Source: an uncultured Clostridium sp. (lineage in GTDB: Bacteria; Bacillota; Clostridia; Clostridiales; Clostridiaceae). From it: a stretch of 64,000 nucleotides of DNA. Numbering within the stretch: the first letter of the stretch is position 1; every line of letters begins with the position of its first letter. The position numbers and the translations under genes are program-made. Of this stretch, positions 1 to 8,246 are shown piece by piece. The notes beneath the pieces are model-generated. The model did no database searches and was not told the DNA's origin. It saw only the letters and a program-made list of their open reading frames with translations. Location: positions 4,417 through 68,416 of the forward strand of contig URKQ01000017.1 of assembly GCA_900548455.1 (NCBI GenBank). The letters run 5' to 3'.

Positions 1-483
1 TAAGTTAACTTTTTCTTTTACACTTTTAATTATATTTTCTACTTTTTCGGGCTTTGCTAAAACTACTTTTCTACCAACGCCAGCTCCATCCATATTAGAA
101 TCATGTTCTAGTATTTCCCCGGAATTAAATCCTAAAACGCTAACAAACTCATCATTTAGCCCATTCTTTACTTTATCCCAGTTAGTATGACTTGAATAAA
201 GAGAAATATCATTTTTTATTAAAGCTCTAATTTTTTCTCCTTGAAGGGTATCTTCTGTAATACTTGAAGGTTTATTAAATATTAAGGGATGATGAGTCAG
301 TATAAGCTGTGCACCAATTTCTTTTGCTTCTTCAATTACTTCCTTTGTACAATCTAAAGCAACTAATATTTTAGTTATATTAGAATTTCTATCTCCAACC
401 ATAAGCCCCACATTATCATAACTTTCTTTTAAAAATAAAGGAGCTGCTTTTTCCATAATTTCTATAATATTTTCAAGTTTCAT
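1..483 (-). CDS. Nif3-like dinuclear metal center protein (partial, C-terminus outside window)
   Basis: The first 161 codons of a Nif3/YqfO family protein; the rest lies beyond position 1. I translated it directly: it begins MKLENIIEIMEKAAPLF and carries family motifs DNVGLMVG, LILTHHPLIF (the HH pair contributes metal ligands) and SSHTNWD. The start at 483 has a good ribosome binding site (AAGGAGG). Family members form hexameric rings with a two-metal site; the physiological substrate is poorly defined (GTP cyclohydrolase I type 2 annotations are weak). It follows trmK on the same strand after 89 bases, the usual trmK-nif3 pairing downstream of rpoD. Function is inferred from family only. 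Confidence 0.9.
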   Translation of the reverse strand, partial: MKLENIIEIMEKAAPLFLKESYDNVGLMVGDRNSNITKILVALDCTKEVIEEAKEIGAQLILTHHPLIFNKPSSITEDTLQGEKIRALIKNDISLYSSHTNWDKVKNGLNDEFVSVLGFNSGEILEHDSNMDGAGVGRKVVLAKPEKVENIIKSVKEKVNL

Positions 484-501
484 TTTTTCCTCCTTAGGAA
501 C

Positions 502-585
502 TTAAAATTAAGAGTTAAAAATGAATAAAGAAATTCCAATGGAATTTCTTCATCAATTTCAAAGTTTACATTCTAAATTTTAAAT
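502..585. repeat. Interspersed AT-rich imperfect palindrome, copy 1
   Basis: An AT-rich palindrome centred on AGAAATTCCAATGGAATTTC (531-549 region), flanked by arms of the type TTAAAATTAAG and CTAAATTTTAA. A related copy lies at 24710-24800 in the same orientation and the same gene context. Its outer arm supplies the last codons and the stop of trmK. It may act as an mRNA hairpin between trmK and nif3. Confidence 0.5.
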
Positions 586-1271
586 TCAATCACACTCTTT
601 AGCTTTTCAAGCTTAATTCTTAATTCATTTTTTCTATTCCTAGAATTTTCAGTATCCTCTTTAAGATTATCTAAAACATATTCATATCTTTTAATTTTAT
701 ATTTTAGATAATCAAAATATACAGGATCCTTTTTCTTTATAAGAATATCACTTACTTCGTAATCTACGTCTACCAAATCAGCTTTAGTTTTATTATTACC
801 GTAGCTAACTTTCATTATTTCATAATATTTATCTTCATCATATACAATCCATTCATCTTCAAGATTAAATCCCTTTGTTAAAATATATTCCCTTAGAACT
901 TCTGGATTTTGTACTGGTTGAAGAATAGCATATTTTAGCTTCTTAAATACATCCATATCTGCTTCTATTATATCTTTAATGAGGTTTCCTCCCATTCCAG
1001 CTATAACTGCAGCATCAACTTCGCCAGGCTTTACCGTTTTTAGTCCTGAGCCTAACCTACAACTAACTTTTTCTGATAGTCCATAAGCTTTTACATTATC
1101 TTTAGCTCTTTCCACAGGACCCTTATTAATATCACTAGCTATTGCACTTTTAATTTTATCATTCTTTAATAATTCTATTACAACGTAGCCATGGTCCGTT
1201 CCCACGTCTACAATTTTTTCTACATCATCAACTAATCTACTAATGTATTTTAGCCTTTTACTTATTATCAT
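573..1271 (-). CDS. trmK: tRNA (adenine-22-N1)-methyltransferase
   Basis: 232-residue SAM-dependent methyltransferase of the TrmK family, which makes m1A22 in tRNA. Motif I is seen as VDVGTDHGYVVIELL near residues 25-40, followed by AIASDINKGPVERA and the family motif VIAGMGGNLI; a C-terminal helical region follows. I place the start at the ATG at 1271 (MIISKRLKYISRLV), with AAGGGG just upstream, rather than at an in-frame GTG 15 bases earlier. The last codons overlap an interspersed palindromic repeat. Neighbours rpoD upstream and nif3 downstream match the usual Firmicute order. Confidence 0.93.
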   Translation of the reverse strand: MIISKRLKYISRLVDDVEKIVDVGTDHGYVVIELLKNDKIKSAIASDINKGPVERAKDNVKAYGLSEKVSCRLGSGLKTVKPGEVDAAVIAGMGGNLIKDIIEADMDVFKKLKYAILQPVQNPEVLREYILTKGFNLEDEWIVYDEDKYYEIMKVSYGNNKTKADLVDVDYEVSDILIKKKDPVYFDYLKYKIKRYEYVLDNLKEDTENSRNRKNELRIKLEKLKSVIEFKI

Positions 1272-1338
1272 AAATTTCCCCTTCACTGTTTAGCATAAGT
1301 TGTATATTCTATCTCTTTATTTACCACAGAACCATTTA

Positions 1339-2229
1339 TTAATGTACACTCATTGTCATAAGTACTATTTGAAGATATAAAAATACTGCCGCCACAATTA
1401 AAGCTAAATATAAATATCTATAAGCTGTCTTCTCATCGTATTTTGCACAAAAGTGTGACGCGTAATACATACAAAATAATACAGCCATATTTAAAACACC
1501 ATATAACATTTGAGCAAAAGCAAACTGCTTGTCAGTACCTATCTTTGCTATGGTCATAGTACTATTTACTGCTAGTGGCATAACATCTGGCAACTTATTC
1601 ATTACATAAAGGGTTATAGGTAAAAACGTGATTATAAGCACTATTACGCTAGTTATAACCAAAGGAATAATAAACTTCTTTTCTTTATATAATTTATGAA
1701 CTTTATTATATTCTTTAACCCAAGAAATATTTTTTATACCAATTTCGCTTAATGCCCTTTGAAATCCGTCACAATCTTTAGGTGATATAGCATAATTCAT
1801 ATTGTCAGTATCTAAATATACAATGCAATCATTGCTAGTTACAAACATTCTTGTAGTTCCTAATTTTTTCACTGCTATTCTACCAATTGCAAATTTATTA
1901 GAGGATATTCCCGAAAGACCTATCCCTTTAATTTTTCCATGCTCAACAACAAATCCTTTAATATCTTCAACCTTTAAGGTTACTTTCTTAAGTCCACCCC
2001 AAGCAGTTATTTGTACTTTACTTTCCTCAATTATATATTTAACAGAAAACCAAGCGCCTATATGATATATATAAAATATATTACAAAGTATTAAAACCAC
2101 CTTTATTAAACTTAACATCAAGTATGAATCCATTAAGCTTTTAATAAAAAATCCTAATAAATTAATAAGTATTAAGGTTAGAATAGTAGGAATAATTTCT
2201 AAACTTCTATTACTACGGAATTCTCTCAT
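1339..2229 (-). CDS. Membrane protein with bacterial PH-like domain
   Basis: 296-residue membrane protein. Two hydrophobic segments near residues 12-30 and 38-60 precede a soluble beta-rich stretch (about 65-165, with WFSVKYIIEESKVQI, then KLGTTRMFVTSNDCIVYLDT), followed by two or three transmembrane segments (about 187-212, 235-255, 270-292). The soluble part resembles bacterial PH-like domains that sit at the membrane; the assignment is by pattern and is not certain. The start at 2229 has a strong GGGAGGA site. It lies between rpoD and trmK, so it may be co-transcribed with trmK-nif3, but no function follows from this. Confidence 0.6.
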   Translation of the reverse strand: MREFRSNRSLEIIPTILTLILINLLGFFIKSLMDSYLMLSLIKVVLILCNIFYIYHIGAWFSVKYIIEESKVQITAWGGLKKVTLKVEDIKGFVVEHGKIKGIGLSGISSNKFAIGRIAVKKLGTTRMFVTSNDCIVYLDTDNMNYAISPKDCDGFQRALSEIGIKNISWVKEYNKVHKLYKEKKFIIPLVITSVIVLIITFLPITLYVMNKLPDVMPLAVNSTMTIAKIGTDKQFAFAQMLYGVLNMAVLFCMYYASHFCAKYDEKTAYRYLYLALIVAAVFLYLQIVLMTMSVH

Positions 2230-2328
2230 AAACCCGTCCTCCCAGTATTTATAAGGTATATTTTCTTACTTGCACCATATATATTACATTAACTCTAAGC
2301 AATTTGTCTATAATTTATTTTTTAAAAA

Positions 2329-2363
2329 AGGCAAAAAGAATACTTTCTGTATTCCTTTTGCCT
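2329..2363 (-). terminator. Intrinsic terminator of rpoD
   Basis: On the minus strand a 15-bp near-perfect stem (AGGCAAAAGGAATAC paired with GTATTCTTTTTGCCT, loop AGAAA) is followed by TTTTTT. It lies 14 bases after the rpoD stop, so the dnaG-rpoD unit ends here. Confidence 0.9.
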
Positions 2364-2376
2364 TAGTAAATCATCT

Positions 2377-3441
2377 TTAATCAAGATAGTCTTTAAGTTT
2401 TTTACTTCTACTTGGATGTCTAAGCTTTCTTAAAGCTTTTGCTTCAATTTGTCTTATTCTCTCTCTTGTAACATTAAACTCTTTACCTACTTCTTCAAGA
2501 GTTCTAGCTCTTCCATCATCAAGTCCAAATCTAAGTCTTAAAACTTTTTCTTCTCTTGGAGTCAAAGTTTGTAATTGATTTATTAACTGCTCTTTAAGCA
2601 TTGTAAATGCAGCGGCCTCTGCAGGTGCTAAAGCATCGTCATCAGGAATAAAATCTCCAAGGTGTGAATCTTCTTCTTCTCCTATTGGTGTTTCTAAAGA
2701 TACTGGTTCTTGGGCTATTTTCATTATTTCTCTAACTTTATCTACAGACATATCCATATGCTTTGCAATTTCTTCTGGCATTGGTTCTCTTCCTAGTTCT
2801 TGTAGTAATTGTCTAGATACTCTAATTAATTTATTTATAGTTTCAACCATGTGAACTGGAATTCTAATTGTTCTAGCTTGGTCTGCTATAGCTCTTGTTA
2901 TCGCCTGTCTTATCCACCATGTTGCGTAAGTACTAAACTTAAATCCTTTGCTATAGTCAAACTTTTCAACGGCTTTTATAAGTCCAAGATTTCCTTCTTG
3001 AATTAAATCTAGAAATAGCATTCCTCTTCCTACATATCTCTTAGCAATACTTACAACTAATCTTAAATTGGCTTCTGCTAATTTCTTTTTAGCATATTCA
3101 TCGCCCTCTTCAATTAGCTTTGCCAATCGCATTTCTTCTTCTGCTGATAGTAGTGGTACCTTTCCTATTTCCTTAAGATACATCCTTACTGGGTCATCTA
3201 TAGCTATACCTTCTGGGATGCTAATATCTAAATCTATCTCTTCTTCTTCTTCCTCTGGAGCCTCTCCTATTACATCAATATTCATTGACTCAAGCACTTC
3301 ATAAATTTTTTCAATTTGTTCAGGGTTTAAGTCAACACCTTCAACCTCATCCATTATTTCTTTGTATGTTAAATTTCCTTTTTTCTTACCTTTTTCTATA
3401 AGTCTTTTAACTATTGCTACTTTTCCAGCTTTGTCTTTCAT
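2377..3441 (-). CDS. rpoD: RNA polymerase primary sigma factor (sigma A)
   Basis: 354 residues. Region 1.1-like N-terminus (1-70) is followed by an acidic run, region 1.2 (DPVRMYLKEIGKVPLLS), region 2 with the -10 recognition helix (FKFSTYATWWIRQAITRAI), region 3, and region 4 with the -35 helix-turn-helix (TLEEVGKEFNVTRERIRQIE). This is the complete housekeeping sigma factor that directs transcription from TTGACA/TATAAT promoters like those found in this window. The start at 3441 has AAAGGAGG seven bases upstream. It directly follows dnaG by 22 bases, the macromolecular synthesis operon order without rpsU, which lies at 24 kb. Confidence 0.98.
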   Translation of the reverse strand: MKDKAGKVAIVKRLIEKGKKKGNLTYKEIMDEVEGVDLNPEQIEKIYEVLESMNIDVIGEAPEEEEEEIDLDISIPEGIAIDDPVRMYLKEIGKVPLLSAEEEMRLAKLIEEGDEYAKKKLAEANLRLVVSIAKRYVGRGMLFLDLIQEGNLGLIKAVEKFDYSKGFKFSTYATWWIRQAITRAIADQARTIRIPVHMVETINKLIRVSRQLLQELGREPMPEEIAKHMDMSVDKVREIMKIAQEPVSLETPIGEEEDSHLGDFIPDDDALAPAEAAAFTMLKEQLINQLQTLTPREEKVLRLRFGLDDGRARTLEEVGKEFNVTRERIRQIEAKALRKLRHPSRSKKLKDYLD

Positions 3442-3463
3442 CCCACTACCTCCTTTCAGTTTC

Positions 3464-5239
3464 TTATAAATCTTTCATTTCCTTTTGTATATCCATAAGT
3501 CTCATTGCTAAAGACAAGGACTCTTCTACTAGCCCTCTAGATTCACATTCTCTTATTCTACTCATAATATTTTTCATTGACTCCTCTAACTTGTATTTTT
3601 TAATCTCTTTTATGCAATCATTTATAAGTTTATCTAAAGAGCTTTCATTTACATTATTTTTATACTCCCCAATATTTATCCACTCTTTAGTCAAATTGCT
3701 ATCTTGAATTGTTTTCATATCTATATAATTTTTTAACTCATCTTTTGATAATTGATCATTTGATTTTATCAATTCAAATATAATCTTATGAGATTGTAAG
3801 GTAAAATCATCCGCTTCAATTTTATTGTACTCATTCAAATTTATCTTTTTATTTAAAGCTAAACTTAAAATAGTTCTACTAGCCTTTAAAAATGCAGGCT
3901 CTAAATATAATTTTTGCCCAAATTCTATATTTATATTATGATTTCCTGGAATTTTTACATCTTTCTTCTCATCTTTCGTTAAATATCTTAAAACTGCATC
4001 TTCACCCACACCACTTTTTTCAGAAATCTGCTTTACATATACAGCTCTCTCTAAAGAATCTAGCTTTTTTAAAATTGGTACAACATTTTTTAGATATTTT
4101 ACTCTCATTTCAGTTCTAGAAAAATCAATTCCTTCTTCTGCTTTCTTTAGCTTGTAATCAATAATTGGCAAAGCTGCATCCACCAATCTAATGAACTCTT
4201 CTTTACCATGAACTCTCATATATTCATCTGGGTCTTTTCCCTGCGGAATTTGAAGTATTCTAATATCAAATCCGACATTTTGAAGCATAGTTATACTTCT
4301 TGATGTAGCTTTTTGACCTGCTATGTCTGCATCAAAAGACACTACCACAGTATCAACGTATCTTTTTAACAATCTACACTGGGCCTCTGTAAGTGCTGTT
4401 CCTAAAGTTGCTACCACGTTTCCTACGCCACCTTGGGATAGGGAAATTACATCCATATAACCTTCAACCATTATTATTGTTCTATCTGTGGTATGTTTTA
4501 CAGCCAAATTTAATCCATATAGATTTGTGCCCTTATGAAATATTGGTGTCTCTGGTGAGTTTAAATATTTGGGTTTTGAATCATCTAATACTCTTCCTCC
4601 AAATCCTATTACACGTCCATTCACATCAAACACAGGAAAAATTATTCTATTTCTAAATCTATCATAGATATTTCCTTTGTCATTTTTAGTAGTTAAGCCC
4701 AATGTTAAAATTTCATCTTCACTAAAACCTCTTTGTTTTAGATAGTTTCTAACATTTTGCCAACCTTCTAAAGCATATCCAAGTCCAAACTTTTTAATGG
4801 TGTCATCAGTTATCCCTCTATTTTTCAAGTATTCATAGGGAGCTTTAGATCTTTTCAAATTAGTATAGTAATACCTTCCAGCCTGAACATTTAAGTCATA
4901 CATCCTTTTATATTTTTCTCTAGACTCAGACTTTTCTCTATTGTCATCTTCCTCCTCTAAAGGGATGTTAACTCTTTCTGCCAAATACTTAACCGCTTCT
5001 GGAAAGTTTAAATTTTTAGTTTTCATTACAAATGATATGACATTTCCTGCTTCACCGCAGCCAAAACATTTATAAATTTGTTTTTCACTAGACACAGTAA
5101 ATGATGGAGTTTTTTCATTATGAAAGGGACACCTGCCTAAATAATTTCTACCAGCCTTTTTAAGTGTCACCACCTCAGATACCACATCTACTATATCATT
5201 TTCACTTTTGATTCTTTGAATTACTTCTTCAGAGAACAT
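3464..5239 (-). CDS. dnaG: DNA primase
   Basis: 591 residues. The N-terminal CHC2 zinc finger is visible as CPFHNEKTPSF then YKCFGCGEAGN (residues ~38-65). The TOPRIM core carries VEGYMDVISL and VVVSFDADIAGQKA with the acidic catalytic residues; the C-terminal part is the helicase-binding region. It makes RNA primers for replication with DnaB. I place the start at the ATG at 5239 (MFSEEVIQRIKSEND) with AGGTGG seven bases upstream; an in-frame GTG lies six bases earlier. It is the first gene of a dnaG-rpoD unit, 212 bases after dgt. Confidence 0.97.
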   Translation of the reverse strand: MFSEEVIQRIKSENDIVDVVSEVVTLKKAGRNYLGRCPFHNEKTPSFTVSSEKQIYKCFGCGEAGNVISFVMKTKNLNFPEAVKYLAERVNIPLEEEDDNREKSESREKYKRMYDLNVQAGRYYYTNLKRSKAPYEYLKNRGITDDTIKKFGLGYALEGWQNVRNYLKQRGFSEDEILTLGLTTKNDKGNIYDRFRNRIIFPVFDVNGRVIGFGGRVLDDSKPKYLNSPETPIFHKGTNLYGLNLAVKHTTDRTIIMVEGYMDVISLSQGGVGNVVATLGTALTEAQCRLLKRYVDTVVVSFDADIAGQKATSRSITMLQNVGFDIRILQIPQGKDPDEYMRVHGKEEFIRLVDAALPIIDYKLKKAEEGIDFSRTEMRVKYLKNVVPILKKLDSLERAVYVKQISEKSGVGEDAVLRYLTKDEKKDVKIPGNHNINIEFGQKLYLEPAFLKASRTILSLALNKKINLNEYNKIEADDFTLQSHKIIFELIKSNDQLSKDELKNYIDMKTIQDSNLTKEWINIGEYKNNVNESSLDKLINDCIKEIKKYKLEESMKNIMSRIRECESRGLVEESLSLAMRLMDIQKEMKDL

Positions 5240-5450
5240 TAACACACCACCTAATATGCATTGTGAATTGTTCTAAAATTCCTAGGTACTATAATTCGAC
5301 ATAAATCTTTCAATTCCTTTTTTTTAACATAATAAATTTTAATAAAAATTTTACATATGAATCTTTCCTATAAGTATAGTGTAGCCTATTATATATTCTT
5401 TATTAGAATATCTTTTTCCTTCACGAAAAAATATATATGTTAGAATTTCT

Positions 5451-6467
5451 CTATTTTGGGATATATATGTCTTCAAATATCTTTATACAGTACTCATCAC
5501 TCATCCCTGATATATAATCTGCTACACCTTGAGAGACACCTTCACTTTTAGCTACATCTCTATAAAATTCTGGAAGTTTATTAGGGTTTTTATAGAAATA
5601 TTCATATACATGTTTCAAAATAAATCTCGCTCTATCTCTTTCTTCTTTCAAAACATTTCCATTGTAAATTTTTTCAAACATAAAAGAGCGTAAGTCTTTA
5701 AACTTTTTATCTATATCTTTAGAAAAAGCAACTTCCAATAAATTTTCTTTAATATTGTCCGTAGTAGTAGTTATACAATCCTTAACTAAAGTATCAATTC
5801 TTTCTCCATGAGAATACCCAAGAATTTTTAATATATCCTCATCTATATCCTTCATCTTTAAAAGACCTGCCCTTAAAGAATCATCTATGTCATGATTAAC
5901 ATAAGCAATTTTATCACTATATTTCACTACTTGTCCTTCCAACGTAAATGCTTTTATTTCTTTATTTGAAAAACCACTATGATAAAGAATCCCATCTAAA
6001 ACCTCTTTAGTAAGATTTAATCCTTTGCCACCATTTTCTATATGCTTTAGAACTCTAATGCTATTTTCATTATGGCTAAACCCACTAGGTAATATTTCAT
6101 TTAATACTTCTTCTCCACTATGAGCAAAAGCAACGTGACCTATATCATGTCCAAGTGCTATAGCTTCAATTAAATCTTCATTTAGCCCTATGCCTCTGCC
6201 AATAGTTCTAGCAATTTGAGAAACCTCTAATGTGTGTGTAAGCCTTGTTCTATAGTGATCATTCCAAGTTTTTATATACACCTGGGTTTTCCTTTTCAAT
6301 CTTCTAAAAGACTTACAATGAATTATTCTATCTCTATCAATCATATAGGCTGTTCTTGTGTCATCTAAACACTCAGCTCTTTCTCGTCCTAAAGAATCCT
6401 TAGATTTAGCTCCAGCAGGGATTATAAAGCTTTCTTCCATAGCTTCAATTCTATTTCTAACGTTCAT
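5451..6467 (-). CDS. dgt: Deoxyguanosinetriphosphate triphosphohydrolase-like protein
   Basis: 338 residues, the compact Firmicute form of the HD-domain dNTPase family. The HD metal site is visible as H in RLTHTLEVSQIARTIGRG, then ALGHDIGHVAFAHSGE, and a later D in YSDKIAYVNHDIDDS. The N-terminus has RDRIIHCKSFRRLKRKTQVY, typical of the family. It removes triphosphate from dNTPs and is thought to adjust pools; substrate preference cannot be read from sequence. It sits upstream of dnaG as in many clostridia. A GGGTGG site precedes the ATG at 6467. Confidence 0.92.
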   Translation of the reverse strand: MNVRNRIEAMEESFIIPAGAKSKDSLGRERAECLDDTRTAYMIDRDRIIHCKSFRRLKRKTQVYIKTWNDHYRTRLTHTLEVSQIARTIGRGIGLNEDLIEAIALGHDIGHVAFAHSGEEVLNEILPSGFSHNENSIRVLKHIENGGKGLNLTKEVLDGILYHSGFSNKEIKAFTLEGQVVKYSDKIAYVNHDIDDSLRAGLLKMKDIDEDILKILGYSHGERIDTLVKDCITTTTDNIKENLLEVAFSKDIDKKFKDLRSFMFEKIYNGNVLKEERDRARFILKHVYEYFYKNPNKLPEFYRDVAKSEGVSQGVADYISGMSDEYCIKIFEDIYIPK

Positions 6468-6801
6468 AAAAGCACCACCCTTATATATATTTATGGAGTA
6501 ATCATCGCAATATTACTACAGAGCTTATAGAATAAATGTAAGACTCTATTATAATGTACAAGCAAAATAATTGCTATCGGTAAATTACACCATATAAATA
6601 TATCTACTAACATATATTTTCTTTATTTTCTTAAATATTCCTCCTTTTTTTTGATTTTTTTATCAAATCTATAAATATATAATGATATCTTCGTAACATT
6701 TTATAAATTCCTATAGAGTAATCGGTCTATTCATATTTTTTACTACATACATATTAATTATGAACGTTATGAAGGTCACAATTTTAAGAGGAGTGATTTA
6801 A
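6468..6801. other. AT-rich divergent intergenic region between dgt and the CotS-like gene
   Basis: 334 bases with no convincing ORF. A TATAAT on the minus strand at 6548-6553 could serve dgt, though no good -35 is placed for it. An 8-T run followed by a short ATCAA/TTGAT hairpin lies near 6650-6677. CATACATA at 6746 resembles a sporulation sigma E -10, but the matching -35 (TCATATT at 6731) is too close, so I do not call a promoter. AAGAGGAGTG before 6802 is the downstream gene's ribosome binding site. Confidence 0.5.
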
Positions 6802-7869
6802 ATGAATATTGCAGCCATTAATCCATCTACCCAAGATCTATTATCTTGTGAAAATGTTAAAAAAAATGTATTGCCCCACTATGGAATAAATAAATGTGTT
6901 GTTACACAGGTTAAATTTAAAGATACAGATAAGCAAAGAGCTATCTATAAGGTTGAAACTCCAACTCAGAATTACTGTTTAAAAAAGGTATACTATCCTA
7001 TAGATGAATTATTGTTTGTATATTCTGTAATGGAATGGCTCTTTAGATATGGTATAAAAGTTCCTCGAATTCTATCTACCTCAGATCATGGTCGATACGT
7101 AATCTATGAGGACATGCTATTTATACTAACCAAATGGATTCAAGGGGATAAATGCGACTTTGATAACATAGAACATATTAACCTTTCCAGCAAAAACCTT
7201 GGTAAAATGCACGATATTACAAAGGGCTTTCTTCCTATATTGGGAAGCGCAAACAAAGAAGGTTATTCTAACTTAGCTCAATCTTTTGAAAAACATAAAA
7301 ATCAAATGATGGATAATGAAAAGCTAGCTTTAAAATATGATGATTATTTTTCCAAACTTTATATAATTTCTTATACCACCGCTATGTCCCTAGCATCTTT
7401 AAGCACTAATATAGCAAATTCAATTGACTTTGATAATCTTACAAAAGCTGTATGTCATAATGACTACGTAAGTAAAAATCTAATAATTGATAACAACAAT
7501 GTTTGCGTAATAGACTTTGACAAGTGTAAATATGATTATTGCGCATTAGATATTGGCTATTGTCTACGAAGACTTCTAAGAAGAGATAATACTCGTTGGA
7601 ATTTAGATTTAGCTATAAACTTTCTTCAACAATACGAACTTTCAAATTCCTTAACTATAGATGATTATAAGTACATTCTAGCTTATCTAGCCTTTCCTCA
7701 AAAATATTGGAAATTGTCTAGAGATTATTATAAAAATATCAGTAAGTGCAATAAGAAAGCTTTCGTAAACTTATTTACAAAAGCTGTTAATTATGATAAA
7801 GAACATAAAGAATTCACCTATAACTTTTTAAAATATATCGAATATAAATTTGACACTTCTATTTTATGA
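6802..7869 (+). CDS. CotS-family spore coat kinase-like protein
   Basis: 355 residues of the aminoglycoside phosphotransferase-like fold, CotS family. The catalytic loop is CHNDYVSKNLII (HxD-x4-N, residues ~218-229) and the metal-binding motif is VCVIDFDKCKYD. N-lobe strands carry YCLKKVYYPIDE, with a candidate ATP lysine. Bacillus and Clostridium relatives are spore coat proteins or act on coat or polysaccharide components; the substrate is unknown. It is one of the few plus-strand genes here and stands alone, upstream of a palindrome-rich region. The start has GAGGAG eight bases upstream. Confidence 0.8.
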   Translation: MNIAAINPSTQDLLSCENVKKNVLPHYGINKCVVTQVKFKDTDKQRAIYKVETPTQNYCLKKVYYPIDELLFVYSVMEWLFRYGIKVPRILSTSDHGRYVIYEDMLFILTKWIQGDKCDFDNIEHINLSSKNLGKMHDITKGFLPILGSANKEGYSNLAQSFEKHKNQMMDNEKLALKYDDYFSKLYIISYTTAMSLASLSTNIANSIDFDNLTKAVCHNDYVSKNLIIDNNNVCVIDFDKCKYDYCALDIGYCLRRLLRRDNTRWNLDLAINFLQQYELSNSLTIDDYKYILAYLAFPQKYWKLSRDYYKNISKCNKKAFVNLFTKAVNYDKEHKEFTYNFLKYIEYKFDTSIL

Positions 7870-7890
7870 ATACAAGTTCTTATAAGCTTT

Positions 7891-8053
7891 TATGCGAGAA
7901 AAGCTGAATTATCATCGCTCATTGGGGCTTCGAAGCTGACACACAGTAAGGATGAGTTACGATAAGACGGCAGTGGAGATTTGCTTTAGATTTTAAAGAG
8001 TATTAGCTTCTGCAGATACATTCGCTCACGATAATTGAGCTTTTTTCTCACAT
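7891..8053. repeat. Long imperfect palindrome A (MITE-like or structured RNA)
   Basis: The left end TGCGAGAAAAGCTGAATTAT and the reverse complement of the right end TGTGAGAAAAAAGCTCAATT match over about 30 bases, and weaker pairing continues inward through GAAGCTGACAC against GAAGCTAATAC. The whole 163-base unit could fold into one long hairpin. The interior (7925-7985) is more GC-rich than the surroundings and lacks an ORF. It lies between two converging genes. It may be a miniature inverted-repeat element or a small structured RNA; no transposase is present. Confidence 0.55.
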
Positions 8054-8066
8054 ATAATTAATATAA

Positions 8067-8241
8067 GTTAACTTTGCTACTCCTAAATATACCACTACAA
8101 GTGAACAATCTACAGGGCCGCTCGGAATTATTACTAATGTAAAATACTCAATTATTAGTTTCTTTTAATTATAATCATAGATAATATTAAGGCCCGCAGC
8201 CCGTGAACAGTAGTGCGTATATACTAGGAGTAGCAAAGTTT
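8067..8241. repeat. Inverted-repeat element B (MITE-like)
   Basis: A 175-base unit bounded by inverted repeats: the left end AACTTTGCTACTCCTA (8069-8084) is matched exactly by the complement of TAGGAGTAGCAAAGTT (8225-8240), and similarity continues through ATATA-CCACTAC against the complement of GTAGTGCG-TATAT. Inner GC-rich blocks near 8115 (AGGGCC) and 8190 (GGCCC) also pair. The interior is AT-rich without an ORF. It ends six bases before the chemoreceptor stop codon. Size and ends suit a non-autonomous mobile element; a flanking target duplication is not clear. Confidence 0.6.
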
Positions 8242-8246
8242 ATTGC

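Noticed and set aside
5246..5450. Sigma A promoter for dnaG (TTGAAA ... TATAGT)
   Set aside because: The spacer is 14 bases, too short for a confident call.
6724..6756. Sporulation sigma E/K/G promoter before the CotS-like gene
   Set aside because: CATACATA and CATATTA resemble -10 elements, but no -35 at the right spacing was found.
7870..8246. Short ORF at 8203-8418 on the plus strand as a gene
   Set aside because: It starts inside palindromic element B, runs antisense to the chemoreceptor, and has no ribosome binding site.
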